Part shown: positions 26,624 to 35,970 of the stretch, in pieces
Position numbering within the stretch: the first letter of the stretch is position 1
Layout of the letters: every line of letters starts with the position of its first letter
Assembly (NCBI GenBank): GCA_964423545.1
Contig: CAYRFV010000002.1
Location: 1-58,992 of the forward strand
Source: JALOOE01 sp964423545
GTDB taxonomy: Bacteria; Chloroflexota; Anaerolineae; CG2-30-64-16
Direction of reading: 5' to 3'
Length of the DNA stretch: 58,992 nt
The notes under the pieces: generated by a model
The model's input: only the letters and a program-made list of their open reading frames with translations
Told to the model about the DNA's origin: nothing
The model's database searches: none
Program-made: the position numbers and the translations under genes

Positions 26624-27619
26624 TCATCCGAAAATAAACCGCACGGCATTGTCGCTGACCTGGCCGCGCTGGGCGGGCGACAGCGAATCCAACGCCGCTT
26701 TTTCTTCCTCGTAGGTGCCTTTGAGCCTAAACTCGCGATATACCCCTTCACCCTGGAGCCGTCGCGTGATGTAGCTGTGGTAGGGCGAGTCGCTGGCCCA
26801 CAACATGGTCGTGGGGTAATGCTCGACCAGCTCCCGGAAGACGTGCGTGTAGTCGCTGTAGTCCAGATCCAGCATGTCCGGCGACTTCTCGGCGCGGAAA
26901 AGCTCGACCTGGATCTTCAGGGCGGCGGTGTCCACGTAGGCGTTGGGCAGTGCGGCAGCTCGTTCCAGCGATTCCCGATGGCAGCCGATGCAGTGAGCGA
27001 GGCAAAAGCGCAGCTCCGGATGGCGCTCGACGACGCGCAGGATATCGGCAGCCTGCGAAAACGGGTCGGTGGGATCGGTCGTCGCGTGGAAGAGCACCGG
27101 CCAGTTGCGCGCGGCGAAGAAGGCCAGCAGCGGCGCGCCGACGTCGAGCAGCGCCAGCGCCTTCGATTGCGCCAGAAGCGGATGGATCTTGACGCCGTAG
27201 ACAGGGAACTCCTGCTCGAGCTCCTCCAGACACTCGATCTGCTCGTCGATCAACCGGCCCGGATCGACCGAAATGAAGGGCAGAAAGCGGTGGCTGTGCT
27301 CCGGGCAGAACTGGAACACATCGGTCAGCAGCAGCCGATTCTCCCGTTCATAGGGGACGCGCGAGATCGGTCGTTCGGCGGGCCGCAGCTCGCCGGTCTC
27401 GATGACCGTCGGCAAATCATAGTAGAGAGCCGGCGAGATCGGGAAGACGACCCCGAAATCCACGCCGTTGGCCTTCTGCCGATAGGCCAGATCCTCCGCG
27501 CTCGAGCAGTACGGAAAACTGATTTGCGCCGCCTCGCGCAGAGCGATCCCGATGTGAGAGTGCACATCGATGACTTTGCCGACCAGATCCTCCCGACGGA
27601 GGTGTTTCCGTGCGATCAT
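26624..27619 (-). CDS. Amidohydrolase-superfamily protein 2
   Basis: A 331-residue TIM-barrel hydrolase of the same superfamily. The metal motif is VIDVHSHIGIA, VYGVKIHPLLAQ supplies the carboxylated-Lys/His strand, CLAHCIGCHRESLE follows, and WASDSPYHSY carries the catalytic Asp. GAGG lies before the ATG at 27619. It overlaps the next amidohydrolase frame by four bases if the early start of that gene is used. Side-by-side members suggest sequential or stereospecific hydrolysis of related lactones; the reaction is not proven. Confidence 0.87.
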   Translation of the reverse strand: MIARKHLRREDLVGKVIDVHSHIGIALREAAQISFPYCSSAEDLAYRQKANGVDFGVVFPISPALYYDLPTVIETGELRPAERPISRVPYERENRLLLTDVFQFCPEHSHRFLPFISVDPGRLIDEQIECLEELEQEFPVYGVKIHPLLAQSKALALLDVGAPLLAFFAARNWPVLFHATTDPTDPFSQAADILRVVERHPELRFCLAHCIGCHRESLERAAALPNAYVDTAALKIQVELFRAEKSPDMLDLDYSDYTHVFRELVEHYPTTMLWASDSPYHSYITRRLQGEGVYREFRLKGTYEEEKAALDSLSPAQRGQVSDNAVRFIFG

Positions 27620-27633
27620 ACCATCCTCGATTG

Positions 27634-28761
27634 TCAGAACCGCCCGTGTCGCTCCACCAGCTCGCGCATGATTTCGATGCGGTCTTCGGCGGCGCCCGGG
27701 GGAACCTGATCGCCCGCATTGGCGATAATGCGAGGCCCGCCGCGCTTGAGCTCCAACCAGTCCAGAACAGACTGCTCAAAAGCTGCTCGGGGCGCCTCAG
27801 GCAGCCAGAGATTGGGCGGCACACCGCCCGACAGAATGAAGTGCGGGCCGGCCTCATCGCGGCAGGCCCGCGGGCTGAGATCACCCATGGGCGATGGGGT
27901 GATCGCATCACCGCAGTCGGCGCCCGCGTCGCGAATCATGGCGATCGCACCGCGCAGCCTGCCGTCGATGTGCACCGCCACGCATTTGCCGGCCGCATGC
28001 AGCCGGCGAATCGCCTCGGCATAGTAGGCACGCGACCACTTCTCAAAGAAACGAGGCGGCTGGATGTCACTGGAAAAGTTATCGCCCATGATGATGATCT
28101 CAGCCGGAGAAGCCGCAAGCAGGTCGATCAGCTTCAGGTTGTTATCGTTGATCTGATCGACAACCTCGCGCAGAGTCAGTGGCCAGTCAGCGACCGCATA
28201 GGCAGTTCCTGTGACACCGAGCCAGTAGTTGAGGATATGCCCCATCGCACTGTACCCGGCAGACAGGTAGACCACCCCCATCTCGCCGACTTCCTCGACC
28301 CAAGCGCGATAGCGTTCCCACAGAGGCGCGTAACTGCGCGAGCCCAACGCATAACCGAGGATGCGCAGGTCGTTCTCGGACTGAACCCCCCAACGGGTGA
28401 TCGCCCATGAATAGGAGGCGTCTTCCCACATGCGACGGCGCTCGATGACGCCCATGGGGGTTTCGAGTCGCCAGACAATCTCCGGAACGCCGTTGTGCTG
28501 CTCCTTACGCACTGCGGCCTGGACATCCGGCCCATACGTGACGCTGTAGAAAGCGCCGAGATTGGGTATGTAGAAGCCGGCGCCGGACCGCTTGTGATAG
28601 CTGATCAGCTCGCACTCAGGCTCTTCGTAGGCGGCACTCAGATCCCACGGAAACCGATTCTTGTGGTAGAACCAGTGCGACAGATCAAGCATATAGGGCA
28701 CAACGTCGGGCGTCTTGTCCCGATATACGGCCAGTATCCGCTCTCGCAGGGTCATCGCCAT
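27634..28761 (-). CDS. UroD-family protein 3
   Basis: A 375-residue UroD-superfamily TIM-barrel protein. At the zinc site of methyltransferase relatives it reads VAVHIDGRLRG, so the His is kept but the Cys two residues on is Asp, and the later Cys position reads LSGGVPP. Other landmarks are MTLRERILAVYRDKTPDVVPYML and IIMGDNFSSDIQPPRFFEKW. GGAGG lies nine bases before ATG 28761. It sits between an amidohydrolase and a class III aminotransferase. It is unlikely to be haem-related; function unknown. Confidence 0.83.
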   Translation of the reverse strand: MAMTLRERILAVYRDKTPDVVPYMLDLSHWFYHKNRFPWDLSAAYEEPECELISYHKRSGAGFYIPNLGAFYSVTYGPDVQAAVRKEQHNGVPEIVWRLETPMGVIERRRMWEDASYSWAITRWGVQSENDLRILGYALGSRSYAPLWERYRAWVEEVGEMGVVYLSAGYSAMGHILNYWLGVTGTAYAVADWPLTLREVVDQINDNNLKLIDLLAASPAEIIIMGDNFSSDIQPPRFFEKWSRAYYAEAIRRLHAAGKCVAVHIDGRLRGAIAMIRDAGADCGDAITPSPMGDLSPRACRDEAGPHFILSGGVPPNLWLPEAPRAAFEQSVLDWLELKRGGPRIIANAGDQVPPGAAEDRIEIMRELVERHGRF

Positions 28762-28820
28762 GGAACCAGACCTCCAGTGCCGCAGCGCACGCGGCGCCGC
28801 CGGCTTGCAGCGGGGCGTGT

Positions 28821-30137
28821 TCAGTTGAGCCGGGCGAATCCCGCATGCGCCACCGGCCCCTGCAGCAGCGACCGCACGGTCCCACAGTCCAGCGCGTGAG
28901 CGACCACCCCGAAAACCTCCTCCGCAGCCTGGAGATACGTCTCGATCACCGCGTCCTCGTGGGCGAAGGTGGTGTAGAATGCCTTCGTCGCCAGAAAGCC
29001 GCGTTCCAGCATGAGCTGGGTGAAGAGGGTGGACGCAGCCTGGGCCTCAGGGTGCTGGATTGCGAAATGGCTCAGCGGCGTCAGGCCGCCGATCGTGATC
29101 GGCAAACCGGTGCGCTCGGCCGCAATGCGCCAGCCGTCGCGCACCATCTGACCGATGCGATTGAGATGCGCGGGCACATCCTCCCGGCGGTGTTTGCGGA
29201 TCGTCGCCAGCGCCGCCGCCGGACCGATGCGCTCGGTCCAATAGGTGCTGCTGATGAAGGTGCTCTGCGCCGACTGCATCACCTCGCGCGTGCCGATGAT
29301 CGCCGCCATCGGATAACCGTTGCTGATCGCCTTGGCGAACACCGCGATGTCCGGCCGCAAGCCGTACACCAGGTGCGCGCCGCCCGTGTTCAGCCGCCAG
29401 CCAACCGACACCTCGTCGACCACCAGCACTGCGCCGATGCGGTCACACGTCCGCCGCACCTGCTCCAGGAAGCCGGGAAGGGGCTCGAAGTTCCGAACCG
29501 GTTCCATCACCACGGCGGCGATCTCGCTGCCATGTTGAGCGATGATTGCCTCCAGCTCCTCAGCATGGTTGTAACGAAACGGCAGCGCCGTCCCTGTGAG
29601 CCCGCGCGGCACGCCGGCCGGTTCGAGTCCTGGGAGCAGATGCCCGTCGAGCGCGTGGTCCTCCGACAGGTTGGCCGCCAGATACCAGTCGTGCCAGCCG
29701 TGGTAGCCGCAGAAGGCCACCCGGTCGCGTCGGGTGTGGGCGCGCGCGATGCGCACTGCCACGGCCATCGCCTCACCGCCACAGCGGGCGTAACGCACCA
29801 TGCCGGCCCAAGGATGCAGCTCGCATAACAGATCGGCCAGCTCCACCTCTTCGGGCGGATTGAGGGTGGACATCGAGCCGGCCTTGACTGCGGCGATGAC
29901 TGCGTCCTCGACCTCTGGGTCCGCCGCACCGAGGATGCAGGCCGCGATGCCGTTGTAGCTCATGTCGTAGAACGCGTTGCCATCGAGATCCCACACCCGG
30001 CAGCCCCTGGCGCGACTGTAATACGCGGGCCAGTTCTCCGGCAAGAACATCTCCGGCCGCTTCGAGAGCAGCTGCGTGCCGCCAGGGATGCGAACCTTGG
30101 CTTCGCGATAGAGAGCCTGTCCTGTTTGGCCAGACAC
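28821..30137 (-). CDS. Class III aminotransferase 1 (glutamate-1-semialdehyde aminomutase-like)
   Basis: A 438-residue pyridoxal-phosphate enzyme. ALYREAKVRIPGGTQLLSKR starts the domain, YHGWHDWY contacts PLP, VVDEVSVGWR carries the Asp that binds the ring nitrogen, and FAKAISNGYPMAAIIG holds the Schiff-base Lys. It resembles aminomutases used on small amino-keto compounds and may install or remove an amino group on a sugar derivative. The start is GTG 30137, with AGGAGGA seven bases upstream; the longer frame from 30215 would intrude into the preceding amidohydrolase. Confidence 0.88.
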   Translation of the reverse strand: MSGQTGQALYREAKVRIPGGTQLLSKRPEMFLPENWPAYYSRARGCRVWDLDGNAFYDMSYNGIAACILGAADPEVEDAVIAAVKAGSMSTLNPPEEVELADLLCELHPWAGMVRYARCGGEAMAVAVRIARAHTRRDRVAFCGYHGWHDWYLAANLSEDHALDGHLLPGLEPAGVPRGLTGTALPFRYNHAEELEAIIAQHGSEIAAVVMEPVRNFEPLPGFLEQVRRTCDRIGAVLVVDEVSVGWRLNTGGAHLVYGLRPDIAVFAKAISNGYPMAAIIGTREVMQSAQSTFISSTYWTERIGPAAALATIRKHRREDVPAHLNRIGQMVRDGWRIAAERTGLPITIGGLTPLSHFAIQHPEAQAASTLFTQLMLERGFLATKAFYTTFAHEDAVIETYLQAAEEVFGVVAHALDCGTVRSLLQGPVAHAGFARLN

Positions 30138-30183
30138 GAATCGCTCCTCCTGCGAAGAATCTGTCTGGCGTGATCCGGCGAAC

Positions 30184-31197
30184 TCAAGCCAGGCGTTCAG
30201 CCAGCCTGCGGGCATTGTTGCAGAAGATATCCTCGACCTGGGCGTCGGTCAGTCGCTGGTGCCAGGCAGCCTGTTTCAGAACCCGCAACGATTCCAGGCC
30301 CACGAACACCGGTTTCACCGGCTGGAAGGATACCGTATCCCAGTTGAGCGTTTCCTCGTACAACCAAACGAAGCTGTCCCCGACGGCCACGCACCGTCCC
30401 CGCAGATGGCTCACGGGAAAGTCGGTGCCATACAAGAGGCGATCGTGGCCCAACAGCTCGATGATCGCCTCGCAAGCGCCGACATCGGTCACTGCCGACA
30501 TGTCGCACCAAAGATTCGGCAGCCCGCGGAGCTCGGCCAGACCCTCGATGGCGTGATACGGATTGAAGCCCCGCGCGGCATGCGCCAGGATGAGCTGCAT
30601 GTCTGGATAGGTCTCGCAGTAGTAGCGGATCCAGTGTTGGTTGGCGGGATCGGCCACGGCGCGCGCCTTGACCATGTGCAAGGTGATGCTGAGCCGCTCT
30701 TCATGCGCGACCTTGACCTGCGCTTCGGGCAGGTAGTCGGGGATCGCCGCATCCCAGGTGACGGCTTTGCCGCTGCGCACGTGGTAGCACTTCAGTCCAG
30801 TCAGGCCGAGGCGGCGGACCTCCTCACGCACGTATTCAGGGTCCAGATCCGGCGAGACCAGCATTGCGCCCCGCCAGCCTTTGTCCGCGGCGACCTGCGC
30901 CGCCACTAACTCGTTCTGTGCCGTTAGCTGCGCGGCGGTGGCCGCCACCGCGCCGGGCAGGATCAGACCGCCCGCCAGGCGACGTCCAGGCAGCAACTCC
31001 GCCATCCGGCGCCGATAGGCGGCGAGATCGATGACCTCTTCCTCCAGTTGCCGGAACGCATCCCAGCCGGTCGGCGGAAGTTGCGTCTTCGCCCACAGGT
31101 GCATGTGGGCGTCGCAGATCACATCGGGCACGAAGCTGTCCAGCTCGCGCTCGAACAGCTCCAGGTCGGCTTTGCGGACATGTGATACGGAGGGCAT
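30184..31197 (-). CDS. Amidohydrolase-superfamily protein 3
   Basis: A 337-residue member of the amidohydrolase-2 type. The metal motif is ICDAHMHLWAK, LTGLKCYHVRSG lies on the fourth strand, LILAHAARGFNPYH holds a conserved His, and LLYGTDFPVSHL ends with the catalytic Asp. GGGAG lies eight bases before ATG 31197. It is the third gene of this superfamily in the operon, separated from the others by an aminotransferase and a UroD-family gene. Possibly a sugar-lactone hydrolase. Confidence 0.87.
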   Translation of the reverse strand: MPSVSHVRKADLELFERELDSFVPDVICDAHMHLWAKTQLPPTGWDAFRQLEEEVIDLAAYRRRMAELLPGRRLAGGLILPGAVAATAAQLTAQNELVAAQVAADKGWRGAMLVSPDLDPEYVREEVRRLGLTGLKCYHVRSGKAVTWDAAIPDYLPEAQVKVAHEERLSITLHMVKARAVADPANQHWIRYYCETYPDMQLILAHAARGFNPYHAIEGLAELRGLPNLWCDMSAVTDVGACEAIIELLGHDRLLYGTDFPVSHLRGRCVAVGDSFVWLYEETLNWDTVSFQPVKPVFVGLESLRVLKQAAWHQRLTDAQVEDIFCNNARRLAERLA

Positions 31198-31226
31198 CGC
31201 GATCGCTCCCGTCCTTGCGGCGCGCG

Positions 31227-32174
31227 TCAGATGCCGAGCCCTGCTGGCCAGTTGCTCGGAATAAGCTGGCTGCGGTCCCTCACGCTGACCTCCCGGATCG
31301 CTGAAAGCTGCGCTGCGGGCAGGCTGCCCCGGCTCGCGAAGAGCAGCGCTGCCTCCAGCTCCTCCACCCGGGCCGTGCCCACCAGCGCCGTGGTGACCGC
31401 GGGATGAGCCAACACGAAGCGGTAGGCCAGCTCCGGCAGGCCGCCGGGCTCCTCCCGGGCGAGCATGTCTAGTCGCGCGATCGCCCCTTTTAGGTCCGCT
31501 AACGGCTCCGGAATGTGCATGTAGCGATGGGTCAGGACCCCGCGCAGCAACACGGACCGCACAATGATCCCGATGCCCCGCTGCTGTGCTTGGGGCAGTA
31601 CGTGCTCTTCCAGCGTCCTGTCCGCCAGGTTGTATGCGATCTGCAGCGTATCGAAGCCGCCTGTCTCGAGCACACGGAGCGGGGCCTCCACTCCATAAGT
31701 CGAGGCCCCGATGAAGCGCACATCGCCGGACCGCTGAGCTTCCATCGCAGCCGCCAGCACCCGTCCGCTTTCCACCACCTCTACGGGCGCATGGTGGAGC
31801 TGCAACAGGTCGATCACGTCGGTCTGCAACAGGCGCAGGCTTTCGGCGATGGAGGCCTTGACCTGCTCCCGCAGCTCGCGGTCCGACTGCCCTTCCTCCC
31901 GGATCGGCGCGAGCTTGGTCGCGAGTATGTACTCGGCCCGCCGGCCCTTCAGCGCGCGACCGATAATCTCTTCGCTGGCGCCGTAGGCGCGCGCGGTGTC
32001 GATGAAGTTGACGCCGAGATCCAGGGCCCGGTTCAGCAGGCGCGCCGCCTGCTCCTCGGGCGGTCGCCGGTGCTCATTGCCGACGGGCACGCCGTAGTCC
32101 AGGCCCAGCTCGACGGTTCCCAGGCCGATTTCGGAGAGTTGCAGGCCGGTGCGGCCCAAGGTTCGGAAGTTCAT
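31227..32174 (-). CDS. Aldo/keto reductase 2
   Basis: A 315-residue NADPH-dependent reductase. The tetrad appears in FIDTARAYGASEEIIG (Asp, Tyr), YILATKLAPI (Lys) and LLQLHHAP (His). The cofactor motif near the C-terminus is ALVGTARVEELEAAL. It starts only four bases after the stop of the sugar isomerase gene, so the two are probably co-translated and act on consecutive intermediates. Confidence 0.93.
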   Translation of the reverse strand: MNFRTLGRTGLQLSEIGLGTVELGLDYGVPVGNEHRRPPEEQAARLLNRALDLGVNFIDTARAYGASEEIIGRALKGRRAEYILATKLAPIREEGQSDRELREQVKASIAESLRLLQTDVIDLLQLHHAPVEVVESGRVLAAAMEAQRSGDVRFIGASTYGVEAPLRVLETGGFDTLQIAYNLADRTLEEHVLPQAQQRGIGIIVRSVLLRGVLTHRYMHIPEPLADLKGAIARLDMLAREEPGGLPELAYRFVLAHPAVTTALVGTARVEELEAALLFASRGSLPAAQLSAIREVSVRDRSQLIPSNWPAGLGI

Positions 32175-32178
32175 GGTG

Positions 32179-33579
32179 TCACACCCGTGCGCACTCGATT
32201 CTCAACAGAGCCGCCGTTTTTTCCAATGCACCCGCCCAGCGGCCGTAGGCCATGGCCTGGTGATGCGATCCGCCCTCCAGGCTGAAGCGGGTGAGGAAAT
32301 CGCAGAGATCGCCGCCCGGACGGAATTTGTAATGCGGCCGGTTCAGATCGGGAATGTACGGGTGATCGACCACGTCGCCCTCGGCGATCACGAGCTTGAG
32401 CTTGCCATCGGCTACGGTCGTCAGGCTGACCAGGGTGCATGGACCCGGCTCGAGCGTGAAGGCCAACAACAGCGGATCCACGCGCACTTCCATGAGCGCC
32501 CCGAGCGTGCTGCGCACCACCCGCACCGGTTCATCTCGCCGCGCCATGCGCCAGTTGCCCTCACCCATGTGCATCATCAGGGCAGTGTTTCCGGCAAAAT
32601 CCATGGTGAACATCTCGGTGAAGTTCGCCGATCCGGCCAACGCCTGCATCATGCACACGGCCACAGCGCTCGTAACGTCACCCTCTCCACCGAAACCGTA
32701 ACCATCGGCCATGAGCTTGGCTGCCGCCAGGAACGGCAGCGTATCGAGCCAGCCTTCGTTAGCGACCGCCAGAAAGTGCGAGGCGAAGCCGTGCATTCCT
32801 CCTCGCGTCAGGCTCTCGCGCAGCGCCCATTCCAACCGAGCACTGGCTTCGTGCTCTTGCGGCGTGATCCCAAGATCGAACTGAAAGCGCTGCCGGTCCC
32901 CGGCCATCTGCTCCGCGATCGCGGTCTGGGGAGCCGACTTCGCCTCGGAGGCCAACGACTTCATCGAAAGGTGGCGCACTTCCGCCCCGACCTGGGCCAG
33001 CAAAGCCGTCTCATCGAGACCGAAGTCGCCCATCCCCTCCATTGCGTACCCGAGAAGGCCGATCCGGAGCCCGGCCAACTGCTTGACCGTTCGCGCGGCG
33101 TCGCACCAGCCCTTGACCTCGGCGAGGGCGAGAGGGTCCAGGTAGTGCCCGGTGACGATGTGGAAGGGTCGTCCAGCGCGCAGGAGCACGTTGGCCAGAT
33201 CCTGCACACCGTGCATGCCGTGGTTGTGGGTGGTGTCGCTCCCTCGCGTCTCGCGATGGACCTCATACAACTCCTGAGTATTGAAGAGGAGCACCGGCAG
33301 GCGCGTCGCCAGCAGCGCGGGCAGCGCAATGGTGCTTGGCGCATAGGTGAGCAGGACCACCACCACCGCATCTTTGCCGCTCGCCTCGAAGCCGGCGATG
33401 GCGCGACTCACCTGTTCCCGGGTGCTACAGACGCCCGGGAACTCGACCTCGGCAAACGGCGCCATGGTCGCCGCGATCCGCCCCGCGAACTGAGCCATGG
33501 CGGGCTTCAACTCAGGCCAGGCGTCGTACAAGTCGAACATCAGTCCCAAGAGACCGACACGTGCCTTGCGGATCTCCAT
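32179..33579 (-). CDS. L-arabinose/L-fucose isomerase-like protein 2
   Basis: A 466-residue AraA/FucI-fold isomerase. The C-terminal core matches arabinose isomerases: DGYGFGGEGDVTSAV supplies a metal-binding Glu, SANFTEMFTMDF a second, and MMHMGEGNWRMAR the metal-binding His. It should interconvert an aldose and a ketose with a divalent cation. ATG 33579 lies ten bases after GGAGGGAG; a GTG one codon earlier is equally possible. It is closer to AraA than the isomerase-like protein at 17706, so the two probably differ in substrate. Confidence 0.85.
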   Translation of the reverse strand: MEIRKARVGLLGLMFDLYDAWPELKPAMAQFAGRIAATMAPFAEVEFPGVCSTREQVSRAIAGFEASGKDAVVVVLLTYAPSTIALPALLATRLPVLLFNTQELYEVHRETRGSDTTHNHGMHGVQDLANVLLRAGRPFHIVTGHYLDPLALAEVKGWCDAARTVKQLAGLRIGLLGYAMEGMGDFGLDETALLAQVGAEVRHLSMKSLASEAKSAPQTAIAEQMAGDRQRFQFDLGITPQEHEASARLEWALRESLTRGGMHGFASHFLAVANEGWLDTLPFLAAAKLMADGYGFGGEGDVTSAVAVCMMQALAGSANFTEMFTMDFAGNTALMMHMGEGNWRMARRDEPVRVVRSTLGALMEVRVDPLLLAFTLEPGPCTLVSLTTVADGKLKLVIAEGDVVDHPYIPDLNRPHYKFRPGGDLCDFLTRFSLEGGSHHQAMAYGRWAGALEKTAALLRIECARV

Positions 33580-33610
33580 CACGCGCTGACTCCCTCCTCC
33601 GGCGTCGCGC

Positions 33611-34642
33611 TCAATCCCGCCAGGTGAAAATCACGCCCAGCATCGACTTCTCGCGGCGATAGGCCATTTCGTAGGCTTTCGCCATCTCGCTGTAGTGAAA
33701 ACGGTGGGTGATCAATCGCTTCGGTTCGAGCCGGCCATCGGCCATCAGCGATAGGACGTGCGCAGCATTGCGGTCGGCCGCGAAGTGGTCCTCCGTGCGC
33801 TGCGCATCGTCGGTGGCGCCGGGATAGAGATAGCCGGCCGCGCCGCTGACGGCTATCAACGAGATGCCCTTGGCGTAGAAGTACTGCATCGCGAGCGGGT
33901 TGAAGTCGAGGTCTGCTTCGCCTCGTCCAAGCAGGCTGACGATGGAGACGCGACCGTTCGGCCGCACGGTCTCCACCGAGGTGCGGTACGCGGGCCACGG
34001 GTTGGCCGTCAGGATGACCAGGTCGATGCCGGCGCCTTCCGTGAACTCATCCAGCTTCGCCTGGAGACCAGGGTCGTTGTAGAGAAAAGCCGCGTGGGCG
34101 CCCATGCGCCGGGCCAGCTCCATGCGAAAGGCGTCGTTGCCGATCGCCACCACCCGGCCGCCGAAGAGCGGACCGAGCGCCACCGCGCCCAGCCCCAACG
34201 TCCCCAACCCAACCACCGCGACTGTTTCGCCGGGTCTGAACTGCGCCTTATGGTAACAGTGGGCGCTGAGCGCATAAAGGTGGGCATAGACTGCGTCCTC
34301 ATCGGCCACCTGCGGGGGCGCCTTGACCAGGCTTGCGCGATCATGGGTGATGTATTCCGATTGGTGGGGCGCCCGCGTGACAATCCGGTCACCGACCTGC
34401 ACCCGGGTGACGGCGCTGCCGACGCCGCGCACGATGCCGAGATTGCTGTCCCCCACCCAGCGCGGGTAATCGGGCGCGCCGGGCACCCGTTCGGCGCCCT
34501 CAAAGTTGCCGCGATCGGTGCCGATCTTCAGCGCCGAGATGCGCGTCTCGACCCAAATCTCGTGAGGCTGCAAGTGGTCGGCGTTAAGGGGCTGCTCTTC
34601 GATGCGTAAGTCGCGCGGACCATGCAGTGTCGCGATCTTCAT
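33611..34642 (-). CDS. Medium-chain dehydrogenase/reductase (alcohol-dehydrogenase-like)
   Basis: A 343-residue NAD(P)-dependent MDR enzyme. The nucleotide motif is AVVGLGTLGLGAVALG and the GroES-like N-terminal domain is clear. Where zinc alcohol dehydrogenases have the catalytic Cys (usually GICGSD), this protein reads ALKIGTDRGNFEG, so the normal catalytic zinc site is absent and it may be a reductase or use another metal arrangement. GGAGGAG lies four bases before ATG 34642. That ATG overlaps the stop of the upstream UroD-family gene as ATGA, so translation is coupled. Confidence 0.88.
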   Translation of the reverse strand: MKIATLHGPRDLRIEEQPLNADHLQPHEIWVETRISALKIGTDRGNFEGAERVPGAPDYPRWVGDSNLGIVRGVGSAVTRVQVGDRIVTRAPHQSEYITHDRASLVKAPPQVADEDAVYAHLYALSAHCYHKAQFRPGETVAVVGLGTLGLGAVALGPLFGGRVVAIGNDAFRMELARRMGAHAAFLYNDPGLQAKLDEFTEGAGIDLVILTANPWPAYRTSVETVRPNGRVSIVSLLGRGEADLDFNPLAMQYFYAKGISLIAVSGAAGYLYPGATDDAQRTEDHFAADRNAAHVLSLMADGRLEPKRLITHRFHYSEMAKAYEMAYRREKSMLGVIFTWRD

Positions 34643-35889
34643 GCCGCTCCTCCGAACTCATAGGCTGCGTCCAACATGGCAATGATGTTGTCTGCGGGGA
34701 CATTGGGTTGGATGTTGTGAACCTGGTTGAAGACGTAGCCGCCGCCGGGCTTGAAGACGGCCAGGCGCTCCCGCACATGCTCGCGGACCTCATCGGGCGT
34801 AGCAGTCGGCAGCACGCGCTGGGTGTCGCACCCGCCGCCCCAGAAGACGATCTTGCCGCCGAACTCCGCCTTGAGTCGCTCAGGCTCCATGTTGGCTGCC
34901 GAGGTCTGGATGGGATTCAGGATGTCCACCCCGGCTTCTATCATATGGGGAATCAGGTGATAGATGGACCCGCAGCAGTGCAGGAACGTCTTCCACCGCG
35001 TGTTGCCGTGGATCCACTCACACAGCCTCGCGTAGTGCGGCTTGATCATCTCGGCCCATAGCTCGGGCCGGATGAATTCGCCCCGCTGCGTGCCGCTGTC
35101 GTCGGCCGCGATGCCCCAGGCAAAGCAGCGGTCACCGACCGCCTGGTGCAGCTGTTTGAGACAACTGATCGACGCCTCCACGGAACGATCCATCATCTCA
35201 TGGGCCGTCTCCTTCTCGGTCATCAGCATGATCATCCACTCGGAGGGCAGCCCCATCGTGACATTGCTCAACCGATCCGTGATCAAGCTCAAGCCCAGGA
35301 AACAAACGCCGCCGCCCCAACCGAGGAGGGCATACTCGGTGTTGTCGTACAGGTGCTTGCCCCGCATCTCAGCGGCCCTAAGCAGCTCGTCGGTGAATCC
35401 ACTCACCGGGCGGAAGGCCTTGGGATCAATCACTGCCCCAGGGACGTTGAAGGTCACATCGTCGAAGTAGTAGCCGTCGCGAGGCATGCGGAAGGAGGTC
35501 GGCCTACGTTGTGAATCCAGCAGCATCCAGCGCCCATCCTCGTCGGACGCGACCGCCACATCGGGTGGCAAGAGCCCTTCTGCGCCTTCATACAGGGTCA
35601 TGGGGAGCCATTCGACATCGGCGCGGATGTCGTGCAACGCTGATGAAACATCGAGCGGGGCCACATCCAGGTGGAACCTGTGCATGACTGCGTCCTCCAC
35701 CGACGCAATCATGAATTTGGGGTCCCAGATGCGGGATGGAGTCGACATGCCGAGTCGCGCCTTGACCCCGTTGTAAGCCTTGACGCTGATGCTGGATGCC
35801 TTCATCGACCCCAGATCCAGCGGCATCCGATCGGCGGGCTGAAAGTTAACGGTCCGCAGGACGCGTTCTCTTGACGTCATGGCTGCCAC
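34639..35889 (-). CDS. UroD-family protein 4 (MtaA-like, zinc ligands intact)
   Basis: A 416-residue UroD / cobamide methyltransferase-superfamily protein. It alone among the four copies keeps the full zinc-ligand pattern known from MtaA-type methyltransferases: His-x-Cys in FLHCCGSIYHL and the distant Cys in FWGGGCDTQRVL. That makes methyl transfer to or from a corrinoid the best guess, although no corrinoid protein or reactivase is visible nearby. The start is GTG 35889, seven bases after GGAGG; ATG 35880 is too far from it. The gene overlaps the dehydrogenase by four bases, hinting that demethylation and oxidation are linked. Confidence 0.86.
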   Translation of the reverse strand: MAAMTSRERVLRTVNFQPADRMPLDLGSMKASSISVKAYNGVKARLGMSTPSRIWDPKFMIASVEDAVMHRFHLDVAPLDVSSALHDIRADVEWLPMTLYEGAEGLLPPDVAVASDEDGRWMLLDSQRRPTSFRMPRDGYYFDDVTFNVPGAVIDPKAFRPVSGFTDELLRAAEMRGKHLYDNTEYALLGWGGGVCFLGLSLITDRLSNVTMGLPSEWMIMLMTEKETAHEMMDRSVEASISCLKQLHQAVGDRCFAWGIAADDSGTQRGEFIRPELWAEMIKPHYARLCEWIHGNTRWKTFLHCCGSIYHLIPHMIEAGVDILNPIQTSAANMEPERLKAEFGGKIVFWGGGCDTQRVLPTATPDEVREHVRERLAVFKPGGGYVFNQVHNIQPNVPADNIIAMLDAAYEFGGAA

Positions 35890-35970
35890 GGCGATGCCTC
35901 CGATTCAACATTGGCCCTGATGCGGGGCGCATGCGCCCGCGCCAGCATCCATCCTGCGACCCCAACGGGT

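Noticed and set aside
32149..33627. 492-codon plus-strand frame
   Set aside because: Complement of the AraA-like isomerase gene; no motif, no ribosome-binding site.
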